From NCBI GenBank assembly GCA_027405735.1, contig JAPEHQ010000020.1:682001-746000 (forward strand): a stretch of DNA of 64,000 bases. The letters run 5' to 3'. Shown here piece after piece: positions 35,957 through 48,144 of the stretch. The stretch's first letter is position 1. Each line of letters starts with the position of its first letter. The position numbers and the translations under genes were made by a program. The DNA is from Mucor racemosus. Taxonomy: Eukaryota; Mucoromycota; Mucoromycetes; Mucorales; Mucoraceae. The notes beneath the pieces were generated by a model. The model was not told the DNA's origin and ran no database searches. It worked only from the letters and a program-made list of their open reading frames with translations.

Positions 35957-37889
35957 TACAGTAAAATAAATTGCAGATTCGTTTTCAACAGCCAATTTTA
36001 CCCCAGAAAACTTAATTGTCTGATTCCTACCAATACCTTTGTAAAAAAATGTGAAAATTCTCCAAATTGTTAAAACTACAAAAAAGAAAAAACAAAACAA
36101 AACAGGATTTACGATTACAAGGATAGGGGTCCAAAAATCATCCAAAAAAAAAAAAAAAACCACCCCTAAAACTTTAATATATAATAAACCATTGAAAAAC
36201 AAGAAGATTTAGCTTAAAATTTTTATTTGCAAGCTTATTAAAATCTCGAGATATTTGACATTTTAGGTTGTGTTTTTAAGCTGGGGAAAAGCAAGTGTTT
36301 CACTTTTGAAGCCTTTATACTTGCTGAAAAATGAAGATGAATAGAAATAACTTTTTTGCCGATATTCTGTAGCATCTCAAATGTAGCCCTACATTTTTCA
36401 TTTTCTGATTATCTATTGAAATGGGGGCACGCTCCGATTTTGAATATCACCATATAAAATTGTATAATCAGATATGCACATGTGACTGAGCTTCAATTCA
36501 AAAAAGTGTTCAAATAGAAAAAAAATCCAAAAAAATTCAAAAAAATCCTTGTATGTTTAATTACTCACAGAAATGCATAGTAAGTTGAACTAGCAAATTA
36601 AATATCTTGAGTTCAGTTTTTAATTCTGAATCGACCTGTGTAGGTTTTGAAAATGTTTTTCTCATAAAATCCCTAGTAAATTTAATGTCAAATTTTAACG
36701 GTTTTTGATTAAAAAGTACCCTTCATTCAAATGCAACCCTAAAATATTTTATTTTTATATTATGCGCAACAAAATTATCTACAGAATGAGTATTTATACG
36801 TAGCTGTAGCCCTATTTTTCGTGGGGGTACTCCTTTTTTTTGATCATTTTTTTGATCGACGAAAATTCGGACCTGTATATCCTCGTCCAAAATGGATCAT
36901 TTTTTGTACCACCAAAAATCAATCATTCAATCACAATTTTCTCTACGAAAAATCAATATTTTTTGACGAGGTAAAATTCGTTGGATAGACGCTAATAAGT
37001 ACTATCCTATGGTTTTAGCTTTGCATACCTGTCATCCCTTTATGGATCTCTATAACAGAAAAAGTGCTCTCACAAAATTTATGAAAAAATAAAAAAGTTT
37101 TTACAGCCATCCAAAATCTAGATATCCTGGTAGAGAATGAAAAATAAAGTAGACTTTACTTAATAATCATCATTGCAATACTTTAGTATTTTCTCGACTT
37201 ATTTTCATTTCAAATGCGCTTTCTCAATTTTAAGCTGGCCATTTCTGCATCATTCAAATTTATGAAATAATCACCATAGTAACCATCCTTGCTTTATTTA
37301 ATAAAATCTGTATCCAGAACAATGTTGAATGGATGGGTGCTGTTTTTGAGAAAAAGTTTCTGCTAAAACTGATCACCAGTACAGATATTCACGTTTTTTA
37401 GCGTATTTTGTCCTGTACGATTGTGGAAACTAGACTTGATAATATTTAGAATTATATATCAAAATGTGTGGAATAAATTGTTCAACAGCTTTTATTATGT
37501 ATTCAAGTAATACTTTATAGTAAGATTTAAGGGTTGTCATAGGCGTATATACTAAACTCCAGCAAAATTTGTACCATAAAAATCTCAACGAAATTAATAG
37601 ATACAATAAAATAAATTGCATAATTGTTTTTAGCAGCCAATTTTACCCCAGAAAACTTAATTGTCTGATTCCTACCGATACCTTTGTAAAAAAATGTGAA
37701 AATTCTCCAAATTGTCAAAACTACAAAAAAGAAAAAAGAAAACAAAAAAGGATCTACAGTTATGAGGTTTAGGGGTCCAAAATTTTTCCAAAAAAACCAC
37801 CCCTGAAACTTTAATATATAATAGAACATTGAAAAACAAGAAGATTTAACTTAAAAATTTATATGCAAGCTTATTAAAATCTCGAGATA
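35957..37889 (-). repeat. Permuted tandem repeat, 1.64-kb unit (minus copy)
   Basis: Read on the minus strand, one unit runs from about 37889 to its end near 36558 and a second unit starts there and continues to about 35957. Equivalent points (CATTGAAAAACAAGAAGATTTA at 36191 and 37828, shortened here) are about 1637 bp apart. The plus-strand counterpart is 56149-58096. Open frames near 36202 and 37829 recur in all copies but are low-complexity. No domain recognised. Confidence 0.75.
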
Positions 37890-40650
37890 CAGTAATTGTT
37901 CATGTCGTTCATCTAAGATTTTGTCTGTGGAAGGTATCTGGTTTGGAAAATACTGAATTTCTGTTTGATTAACTTCCGAAGGAGTATATAACTTTTTATA
38001 AAACTGAAAGGCTGCCTCTCGTTTATCATCATTGGTAACATATTGGGCTTGCGTGAAAGGATGAATCAGGGTTGAAATGGATTGTTTGACAGCTCTTCTT
38101 GTTGCTGTTCGTTTAAGAAAGCCTGCTGACACTTCACCATGTTCGCGCCACCGAATGCCAGCCTTCAAAGCTTAAATATCTACGATTTTCGGTTGTATAT
38201 CACCAATTAATTTTGCAACTATCGACAAACGTTAATTGGGGGCCGTTTCATTGTTTGGGTAGCGTCGAATAAGTTTATTCCGATTTCTCTGAAGTCTTTT
38301 AAGCTGATAATCACGCCATGCTAATTTTTGATAACTACAGTAGTTGGCAACGTTCCGTGTTAGCACTTTAATTTGATTCTATAATACCTGATGAGTTGTG
38401 TCTAAAAATTCCAGAGGAGTACTATCTATTTTATCGTGAAATTCGTTCAAGGCACTATGCAATTTTCCTACAAAAAATGAATTTTTGGCTAGGGCAGTAT
38501 TGGCCCTCCACAGGCCGTTCCCATGTTCTGTGCATCTGAATTGAAGCGTTATGTTGAGCATAGCACGATCAGTTCAAGTGTCGGATATAAATTCTATTAA
38601 TTGTGAGGCAGAAAATATATAATCTATGGTAGTTTTGTAGCTTCCTCGTAGGAAAGTCGGTACTTCAGAGTTAATAATCAGTTTATGAGATGTTTCCTGA
38701 TAATAGCGTAGTAATAGGGTATGCCAAATCCATGGACTCCTACTAAAAGAATGCATATTTGAAGGATCATTAAGTTCGTTGGGTGGTTCTGTGGGAAACT
38801 CTTCTGGATCCTGTGTAGAGTTATAGATAATGGAAAAATTATAATCAGTGTTCAGAAGTTCGGGATCTAGTAGGATTTCTGCCTCTATCAATGTGGCGGG
38901 GAAGTGTCTAAAATTGTAATTAAAGTCTTCTACAATGAAAGCAGGAGAGTCTGTGGGATAAGTAGCAGTGCTTTGAAAGAAATCAGTAGAGTTAGGCATC
39001 TGTTGGAGCATTGAACGAAAGTAAGGTTGTTGAAGTAACTTAGCATAAAAGTTGTATCTAGCTACATCGGAAGCTGGGGCATATATGTTCATGATGATAA
39101 AGGACGGAAAGAGGTTATTTACATGTGAGATATTACAAGTGATTACCCGTTCATCATCCGAGGTGTATAAAGGCTCAATTTTGGAAGGCCTGGAGAGGCT
39201 TTTACTGTACGATTGAGACTACATATTTTTATTTTAGTTAATTTTATATTGTTGTTGATAAGCATATTCATAGGCATAAATTGATGTGGTACCGAGGCAG
39301 CAAACGTTGACCTACGGGCCGACATTTAAGAGCTGGGGATTGGTTCACCATCACCAGCAAGGCAGTTAGATTCATTGAGGACAATATTGTCATCATTCAA
39401 GGCATGAATCCAAGATATTTCATTTGCATCCATATTGACATCGTCCAAAGAGTCTTTCAAACCGAAAGTGGCAGATACGATGGTAGATCCTGTATTAGTG
39501 GTGTCTGTAATGGGGCTTTGAGATGTTAGTATATTATGTAACTTGCCGTTCGTAATTCACCCTTTACGAGCAAAATCTCGGCGACAGCTAGCTTCACTGG
39601 TGCGCGAAGAAAGTCAAGGGTTTGTTGAAATCGAGATGCTAGGATCTCCTGCAATTTCGATAATTTTTCGTCATCTTTTAAGTTGCTGTATCGAGGGTCC
39701 TTAAGATTTTTGATGTCTAAGGGATCAAAGTCTTTGAGAATAATTAGGTCTTCGTTTTCTAGGATGGATGATGCCTTGGAAACGTAATCGTTATGGAGGA
39801 GCAGGCTTACAACGGTGGAAGTGGGATACTGAATGTCGATCACAGACCCAGAGAATAGACCAATTTGTCTTAAATTGGAACGCATATCCTTCAATTTGGA
39901 TTTATCTTTAATAGGTAAATACAGGTATTGATATCCTTGATTGTTAGAGAGATGAGAGAAATATCTTAAACACTGCTGTTTGGTTAGTTGTTTTTTGTCA
40001 GTTGTTTGTTCCTGGTTAGTATTTTTTTCATTATTATTGTTATTATTGTTTTTCTTATTTTTTGAAGGATTTTTTAGTTTTATCAAGCCAAATAGGGGCA
40101 GCAGAGTTGTCATCATCCTTATTACTATTGGAAGAGGGCATGGTAGCATACTTAAATACTGCAGAGCCTCGTTTCTTTGGTGTAGCGCTGTTTGTGGGAG
40201 TATCTTCTTCCATAGGGATGCCTTTAAAAACCGCTATTCTATCTTCGAGTTTCTGGTCAAAATCTAGCTGCATCTGAGTGATGCGCTCTTCCAGGGCCTT
40301 CAGATTGTTAGAGTTTTCGATTTGTTGATGGCGCACAAACGTAAGTTCGTTATTGAACTGTTAGTTTTGAGACATCAATTTGTTGAGGAGGTTTTTTTGG
40401 GATGGAAATTGATCTTGAAAGTTGCCTATTGAGCTGAGTTTCAAATTTGTTTGCTCGGAGAGGGAGATAATATCAGTTGTACCTATTTCAGGAGTATTAT
40501 TTTCATCGTTAGACTGATGCAATCCTTTTTGTAAAGGGTCAGTTCGTTTGGATGAAGTTACTTTCTTCATAGCATCGCTTTTTTTTTCTGCTGGGGCCAT
40601 GGAAAATACAAATATGGGAAGGAGTTCGTCTGTTAGTTGGCTAGGCACGA
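37890..40650 (-). mobile_element. LINE-type retrotransposon relic lacking reverse transcriptase
   Basis: On the minus strand the order is: ORF1-like pieces (40648-40361, 40336-40055, 40149-39526) with a coiled coil (NLKALEERITQMQLDFDQKL) and an Asn-rich linker; an APE-type endonuclease piece (39092-38574) with MNIYAPASDVARYNFYAKL, a degenerate catalytic EDFN in place of GDFN, and TTIDYIFSASQL; then AGIRWREHGEVSAGFLKRT and the FYKKLYTPSEV region that normally precedes reverse transcriptase. The element ends there, abutting the 1.64-kb repeat. Frames are broken in several places. It resembles the family whose 3' end is at 22389. Confidence 0.75.
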
Positions 40651-40854
40651 CTAAATTTTTGGACTGAATTCAGAGAGTGGAACGGTCGCTGGTTGTGTTT
40701 TTGCTGATGTTTGCTGGTAGGTATGAGCAGCACTTGTGTTTACTTCGATAATATGTGTGTATATGTTTTTATGGCTGTAAATATATGGTGTTTGGAGGTG
40801 TTTTTATGTGTTTTATGAACAGAGAGGATTTGGCAGTATTTCAAACTAATCAAA

Positions 40855-40922
40855 AGTATTGTTTAATGGAAGAAGCTGGATACTATTTTTGAAGAAACAT
40901 TTCTGCTAAAACTGATTACCAG
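40855..40922 (-). repeat. Fragment of the 1.64-kb repeat
   Basis: Matches 37318-37380 (TTTCTGCTAAAACTGATYACC). It ends where the solo LTR at 40923 begins, so the LTR sits in or beside this fragment. Confidence 0.55.
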
Positions 40923-41454
40923 TGCTATATGCCACCAAGCACCATAGATTATTATCACCTTCTACAGTATCAATACATCTTATAATCTATTGACTACGAC
41001 ATGCATTGAAGTGCAAAACCTTGATACAGGATGTAAAAGACTCCTAGCGTACTAAGTTTATCCAACAATTACCAAGAGCGATTGGACCTCAATTATGACA
41101 CCATATTATTCCATCTCAGCGATTAATCAATCAAATAACTATAAAATCAACATCCAAACACATTTAGCGCAGCATTAAAACAAGGCAACTCACAAGCTCT
41201 GCAAGCAAAGTTAAATTATGGTTGCTGCATTTCAATCTATAGATTACTATCAAGCAGATCAAATGGTTCAATAGTGCCTTGAATTACTTGCCAGGATTTC
41301 AATGTCAAACCGATTTAAAAGACCATAATAATTTTATATCTGAATAAACGATTTCTTGTCTTCATTATACGGTGAAAGAACAGATTCGATGCTAATTCTT
41401 TTTCAATTGTATTCTTTTTAAGTATTATTCATCAAACTTAAAAATATACAAAAC
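40923..41454 (+). mobile_element. Solo LTR (about 530 bp)
   Basis: Same family and length as the LTRs at 11856/12005 and 58321. Begins TGCTATATGCC and ends near ATATACAAAA. It is more diverged than the others and its target duplication is not recognisable. The TATA box seen elsewhere is degraded here (TTTAAAAGA). Confidence 0.65.
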
Positions 41455-41469
41455 TGTTAAAATTAGATT

Positions 41470-41835
41470 GTTGCGTTTACAGATCTGTGTGCATTCCTTG
41501 GTTAAGATTACGACACAGTTTGGTATGATAAGATCTACATTGCTGTGTATTATGTTATAAAGCTTAATTATACTGTAAGTGGGACGAGTGTGTGTCACCT
41601 AGACTTGATTGGATATTTATATATATATATATATATATATATAAACTCACTTTATATAAGTCATGCACAGTAATTAGAGAATGTGATTATAAAATACGAT
41701 GTTTCGATCTTATAATGAAATTCTTTGGTTTTAGTGTGCTCTTTCATTTTATAACAGTTTTTCCTTATTTTTATTAAATGATTTTGTACATATTTTAGCT
41801 TTGAGATTGATATAATTTCCTGGCGTAGATAAAAG
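41470..41835 (+). repeat. Dispersed repeat, inverted copy of 8630-9480
   Basis: Collinear with the reverse complement of 9250-9480 and 8630-8780 but without the ~450-bp middle block. It contains an AT dinucleotide run (41619-41642) at the junction of the two halves. Confidence 0.6.
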
Positions 41836-42805
41836 TTATTGTTTTTTTGATCAAGTCATTTTGATTCTTAAAACCGCGTAGGGTGAATCAAAAATTAGAT
41901 AACAAAAAAAATGCTTTAACTTCTGAATGACATATGAGAAACATGTACAATCACACAGATTGAATATTACAACATAAAATAAAAGAAAATTAGAAATTAA
42001 TAATATATTATAAATTAGAATTATATAAAACAATTAAAATAGTAATCCCTAATGATTAAGTTTCCAGGATACTTAGTCATGCTTTTTTTAATTGATTTTT
42101 TTAAAGAAAAAAAAATTATGAGGTTCTTGAAGCTTGCGAAATATCTCACCTAACATTTAATATTTATATATAATAATTAGAAATATTCCTCTATAGTAAC
42201 TAAGATAATTGTTGTATTTGCATATATAAATGTACCTTAAATCGTAGTTTAAATATGACAATAAACTATGCCTTAACATATTTAGCATATGTGTCATATA
42301 AACACTGTAAATGATTACCCTGATAATCACATAAGCTAAGTTCTGATAATCTAGACTTACAATAAAAGATAGAAAGTAAAGAATATTAATAATTAGTGTT
42401 GCCAAGAGCAACTAAAGACTTTAGACTGATCATCTATATCTGAATATAATTACATTAGCATAAGTGAGTATTGACACTAAATTTTAGTATGAGAACACTG
42501 TTCTAGACAGGTGTGTAAGCAATCCTTAAATCAAATATAAATAGCAGTAGACATTCACCCTTCATTTTGATTTCCCCATCTCGTTTTTATATTTAATAAA
42601 GATTGACCAATTCTCACGTACTTATCTTTCTTTATTACATACATTTACAACAATAATAATATAAAAGAAATCAAACCAGAGACAAGACCAGATATACCAA
42701 ATTGATCTAAAGAAAAATAAATAAAGCATATGAGAGATAAGATATTTTAAATTGAGATCAAATTTTGATAGTACTTTTTGAACTTTTAATACTGCAATTT
42801 CTCAT
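41836..42805. other. AT-rich spacer, no gene seen
   Basis: Stops in all frames and no recognisable element. Confidence 0.35.
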
Positions 42806-42809
42806 GAAT

Positions 42810-43310
42810 TGGAACCAGAGAAGCATTCATTCAGACCAAAAGTGCATAAATTTAAACCAACTGAGGATAAATTGAGACAAGATAAGAGTAAATTGAGTTT
42901 TGATACGTAGGAATTGATACCAGAAGAGCACAAATTGAAATCCGACAAACATAAAATTAGACCAGATGAGCAGGAATTCGAATCAAATACGCATAAATTA
43001 GAATCAAATAGGTATCAATTAATACCAAATAAAAATTAATACAAACCCAAATAACACAAATTTAAACTAGAAGACCACAAATTTAGACCACAAGGGTACG
43101 TCGTTAGACCAGACGAGCAATAAATTAGGACTAAAAGAGCACAAATTTAAACCAAATGTAAAGGAATTGACACCAGATGAGCATTATTTGAGACAAATTA
43201 AGTAAAACTTTATACCAGAACTGCGTTAATTTAAACCAGATGAGCAAGAATTGAAACCAGACGAGCATGAAGCGAGAGCAGAGGTGGATTTTGTTAGACC
43301 GCATGACTAT
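42810..43310 (+). repeat. Decayed 21-bp repeat, heptapeptide-like (K/R)PDEHK(F/L)
   Basis: About 24 diverged 21-bp units. In one frame they read as heptapeptides such as RPDEQEF, ESNTHKL, KPDEQEL and KPDEHEA, with scattered stops and at least one frameshift near 43130. Most substitutions still allow related residues. It looks like the remains of a repeat-coding exon, but a simple minisatellite with 21-bp period is also possible. Confidence 0.6.
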
Positions 43311-43845
43311 AAATACCCGCATATTGTTTCAATTATTTTAAATCTTCAGGAATCTTTTGTAAGAAAAACTTTACCTTACTATAATTGTATTTCTACCGCT
43401 TTTGTTTTTATACTTTTTAAATTTTAGTAGACATCATTGTTATTTACTGCAGTAGATATTTAAGTTCAAGCTTCAGCCCTTTATTTTGGTTGGTTACAAC
43501 CTCTGCTGGCTTATGACGAATCTATCATTAATTCTCATCCTGTGTCTTACGTCTTACTTGCTTAGTTATCATCTTTGTAATGTTAATAATCGTTAATATC
43601 ATCACATTACATTTATATTTTTTACTTCTCGTCCTCAAAGTCTGAAAAAACCAAGAATTGATACAGAAAAGTTAATGTAAAATAATGTTAAATAATGTAA
43701 AAAATCCATTTTGACATTAATTAGTATGTACGTAAATGTACGTAAATGTACTTAAATGTTATCATTTATTTACACTATTTTAATACTATTATGATTTTCC
43801 TAGTTAAATCATGTTAAAAATAAAAAAATTACATTATTTTCATGT
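43311..43845. other. Spacer with short tandem repeat
   Basis: No gene. A 10-bp unit (ACGTAAATGT) repeats three times at 43729-43758. Confidence 0.4.
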
Positions 43846-43853
43846 ATCATGTA

Positions 43854-44216
43854 TAGGAATGGGCTTCGATTCGAGTTTGAATCGAGTTTTAACGGAAACG
43901 GCCATTCGATTCGAGTTGGAAAACGGCCCGTTTTTTTGTAACCCAGATAAAAAACGGGGTGGGAACAAGTATTGGTTTGCCTTAAGGAGGCTGTTAATAG
44001 CAACCTTGTCAAGTTAATATGGGATTATGAATTGATAATAGCATATTTGACAGTTTCACAACTTGAAGTATTTTTTCAATCCTGTTTTCGAGTTTAGCTG
44101 ACAAAAAAAAAAAAGAAGAAACTCGAATACCCTCATTCGAGTTTGCATAAAAAACGGCCCGTTAAAGCAGTCAAACTCGGTTAACCGTAATACGATGCGT
44201 TGTTTGTGAAATCCTA
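43854..44216. mobile_element. hAT-type MITE (363 bp)
   Basis: Flanked by a perfect 8-bp direct repeat ATCATGTA (43846-43853 and 44217-44224). Termini read inward begin TAGGAATGGGC and TAGGATTTCAC. The inside has repeated ATTCGAGTTT and AACGGCCCGTT motifs in both orientations. The 8-bp duplication and TAGG termini suggest the hAT superfamily. It has no coding capacity and its sequence is unlike the MITE at 7503, though the style of internal short inverted motifs is similar. Confidence 0.7.
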
Positions 44217-44689
44217 ATCATGTATCATGTACTTATTGATGTGAACTACTGGCAGTCTTTCACACATCAAATTGAATTAGTAATGAATAACATGAATCTG
44301 GTGTGAGAACCAAGATTATGAAATATAGAAACTTAACTATAATTTAAAATCACAAACAACAATTATAGATAATTGTATAACCTGAATTAGTAATTGCTGA
44401 TCCCTTTTCCCATCAGCTTTAAAACCAAGAAGATCAAATTACTGCATTGGTAATTTGAATTAGACATTTAATATAAATACCACAACGATCCATCGAGTAG
44501 ATGAATCGTTGCTTTACTTTATACCTTTAATAAACTTAGAAGAGTTATAATTGTATTTCCTATCGCTTTTTATAATTACGTTTTTGTAGCACTTATATTT
44601 TTTTTTTCGCATAGTATATATACAAGAAGATGAATCCAATTGTAAACTGTTTTACATATTTTGTTTCAGCAAAAAACAATCATAATAAT

Positions 44690-45680
44690 AATTAACATTA
44701 CAGCTTAAAACCTAAAGCCTATAAACTGAGTTTCAAAATTGATTTATAAAATCGATCAGGAAATGATCAAAAAAACAAAATCATTTAATAAATCATGAAC
44801 TGCAAAGTAAGTAGACCTAGTATATTAAATGGTTTTTGTACAGTTTTGAATTTTACATCCATCTAAATATAATTTAACTAAATGTTTCACATTAAGTTTT
44901 GCGTAAAGTACAATTAAAGGTTTTGTGGTTTTTTGAATATACACATCATTTTTTATAAATATATTCCTAAGATAAGTAATGTAAATAATACGCAACAGCA
45001 TTATCTATAGATCGAGCCATAACCGAATATTATAGCTTTATTTTTTGTAGAGAAAACGAGATTTTTGTCCAATTTTTTTCAAATCCAAAATTTGGGATGA
45101 GGGTATACAAGGGAAAAATTGAAGATGGAAACGAAAGTATTTCTGTACACATTTTTGAGAATATCTTCACAAAAAATCAATATTTTGAATAAAACTAAAT
45201 TGGGTCCGAGAGAACGCAATGCGATAGATGATATGGGTCTAAAAAAAATGCTACTCAATTTAACGAATATTTTGAAATCTACTACAAAAACTTCAAAAAA
45301 AAATGGAAAAAAATAAAAGTGCTGCGAATTTTTTTATACTGAAACATGTTATAGAGCGCTTTAAAACAAGTAAGTTTTATTATCAACAAGTGTTAGTATA
45401 GCTTCATTTGTTGTATAAATATAAAGCGTCAAAATTTTCAATTTTCAACAGTAAAATACGCGTAAAAATTTGAAACGTTAGCGCTAAAAAATTAATACCA
45501 ACAGCAAAGAATAGGATATTTTTGAATACTTGTTTTTGGATTAATAATTAACATCTCAGGTACATTGGCATATAATTTTTTTCTGGTGTTATTATGTGAG
45601 AAAAAAGTAGAACAGAGGTGAAAAGTGAGGCTCAGTTTTTAAGGAAAAAGTAGTGAATTTTATGTAATTTGAAGTCTTTC
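44690..45680 (+). repeat. Dispersed ~1-kb repeat, direct copy of 14705-15705
   Basis: Collinear with 14705-15705 throughout, with many substitutions and small indels. The ORF at 45119-45316 corresponds to part of the ORF at 14958 but in a shifted frame upstream. Confidence 0.7.
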
Positions 45681-47109
45681 ATGTGATATAAAGTATATTT
45701 AGAAATAAATAACATAATGAGTTCAATTCATATATATTATGTAGTGCCCAAAGTACATCCCCAAACTTTTAATATATAAGGCGAGTTATAGGAAACATGG
45801 CATGCTCCAATTTTGAAGATTTTGTTAGCAATCAAAATCAACATCTTGTAAATCAATTTTTTTCACGTTAGCAACTATCAAAATCCCATTAGCATGTAAG
45901 TTATTAAGCCAATGAAGTAAATTACAATACAAGCCTGTTTAAAATTTGGCTTTTAAGAAGCTTTCAGCATTTCAGGCTAGTTGTTGTTTCTTATCTACAA
46001 TGTATTCATTATTTATGTGTTCCATTTAAAATTTTCTGCAGTTGGATGCTGTACCTAATTTTATGCAGCCAGGTAATGAAACTCTCAAAAATATGACACC
46101 CCTTATCGTATGATAGAATAAAAATAGCTTTGTAAAGTTAATACACCCTAAAAAGGCGTTTCAGATCATTTCTTTTTATTTTATTCAATTAATAAAAATG
46201 AAACCTAAACAAAAAATTCGATATGTTGTAATTAAAATATAAGCAAAAATTAATTAAAAAAAATATATAAATGAAACTAACAAAGGAAGATTAATATAGA
46301 GAAATATGGAAAAGAAAAGGTTAATACATTGTATCAGATTGTAAGGGAAACAAAATCACTCACCTTCCTCCAAAGGAAAAGTGTATTTGAGGTTTGACAG
46401 CTTTAACCGCTATGGATGAAAGTTTATAGCAGCCTTTTGTCTCGATGTGCCAAGAAGAAGGAGAGGGAGGAAGGATTAAACTTTGCACCAGAACGGCAAA
46501 CAAACTCTTTAACATAGTCTTTTCTTTGGCTTAGATTTGTGCATCTATATAAATTATGAATAAAGAAATAAAATTATATATATTTGGGATAGTAATCACC
46601 TTTATAAACTATGACTAAAGTTGGTAGTAGTCGTACCTGGCATTCTGGGTGAAGAATTGGCATGAGCAGCATCAAGAGGCTCTTGAATAATTAGGGACTT
46701 GTGGGGTAAGATATATTTGCTTTATATAGTTTATAAATGTGTATAAGAGAAATGATAATGAAAAAATAATTGACTATAATAATAATAATAATAGTAAAAA
46801 AAGAGAATATATTTATATTAAATACTCTTGCTGATCTTATCAAAAAAACTGCCTCTGTATCTAACCTGATTTTATTGCAGTTTTCTCATGAACGTAGAGA
46901 ATAAAACCTAATTTTCTCATAGATATCAATTATAAAGGGGGATAATATGAATATATTCTCATAAAATCTGATTTAAATATATCTTTTCTCAAGGATCTCG
47001 GTTGTAGATTGTAATATTTATAAATCCTTTGACCACACCAACATCGAAATGCAATTTATTCATACATCGTCAAACTGTGCTGAGTCAATCAAATCCAAAA
47101 GGAAAAAGG
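45681..47109. other. Intergenic; possible gene fragment on minus strand at 46370-46700
   Basis: Mostly AT-rich. On the minus strand, one stretch (about 46715-46638) reads PHKSLIIQEPLDAAHANSSP and ends at a GTACGA donor. Another (about 46515-46362) reads MLKSLFAVLVQSLILPPSPS then KAVKPQIHFSFGGR, ending at a GTGAGT donor. Composition is less AT-rich than the surroundings. Neither piece could be joined into a convincing gene or assigned to a family. Confidence 0.25.
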
Positions 47110-47610
47110 CAGCTTGAAACCTGAGGTTGACTATCCTAATTTTTGCTTTTGTGCCTGCAAACGCCAATACATTACTAGAGTCTATTATCGCATTAATTTT
47201 GGTTTCGCCCACAAAACGAAACCAACGTTTTTATACAGTATAACAATGAATTTAATACTGATCTCTTTCCTGACCTACTTCATCCTAATTTTTATTGTCG
47301 TATATGCAAAACAACAAAAATGACATTGGGTTTAAACAGTGCAATTGTAAAATAACTCATCATATGAAAGTGGAGCCAATGAATAATATGTAGCCTAATG
47401 CAGTAATAGTTATCGAGAGTTCTAGTTTTTATTGTGCCAAATGCGATCGACATTTGAAGATGAGAGCATCTCTTTGTACGTCGTCTTGAAACAATCCACT
47501 TTATATAATCGCTCAAGTTTCCTTATCCAGATGCAACAATTGATGTGTAATGTATGATAAACATCTCTTAACGAAATCCAGTTTTAAAGTTTATTCGAAG
47601 CGTCTTGGCA
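47110..47610 (+). pseudogene. C2H2 zinc-finger family relic (member 4)
   Basis: Recognisable units in broken frames: DYPNFCFCACKRQYITRVYY, then PDLLHPNFYCRICKTTKMTL, then SSFYCAKCDRHLKMRASL. Stops and lost His ligands interrupt each. It lies about 500 bp upstream of the intact member at 48145, in the same orientation, and is the remains of a tandem neighbour. Confidence 0.75.
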
Positions 47611-47639
47611 ATTTAATATACTAACTTGCTAAATAATTG

Positions 47640-48144
47640 AAATTGTCGAAAATAAACTTTCCCTCTATTATACTTTATGAGATCAATAAAGCAATAACTG
47701 CTACAAAAATATTTAGTTTTTTTGGTATACACGAAACAAAAAAGCGCATGTTAAAATGCTGTTGTTTCCCTGAATGGCAATAGCAATCTGTACCTAAATG
47801 CAATTTTTCGAAGAAACCGTTTTAATACATTTATGGTCTGTAGCAGCTCAAACGTGAAGATAGAACTCTATAAAATATTTCTCAGCATGTCTGTATTTTT
47901 TTTTTTTTTTTTAATTTATATACAAGCTAACATAGAAATATGTCAATGTTGAATAAAAATACTCGAGAATTGAATTTTACATATCCCGGTATGTTATAGA
48001 AAGCGCAGACCAACAGTTAACACAGTTGATTATGCCTCCTTTTACGAAAGAAAGTGGCTTAAAAAAGACTCTGAAAGAAAATTGTGGTCTTTTTCAAGTC
48101 GTCATATAGCTGCTTCAACGTTGTTTGGCTTTATGTAAACAAAA
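47640..48144. other. Spacer upstream of zinc-finger member 5
   Basis: AT-rich with a T-run (47897-47912). No gene; presumably the promoter of the gene at 48145. Confidence 0.4.

Noticed and set aside
43131..43322. Minus-strand hydrophobic ORF
   Set aside because: Opposite strand of the decayed 21-bp repeat; periodicity alone explains it.
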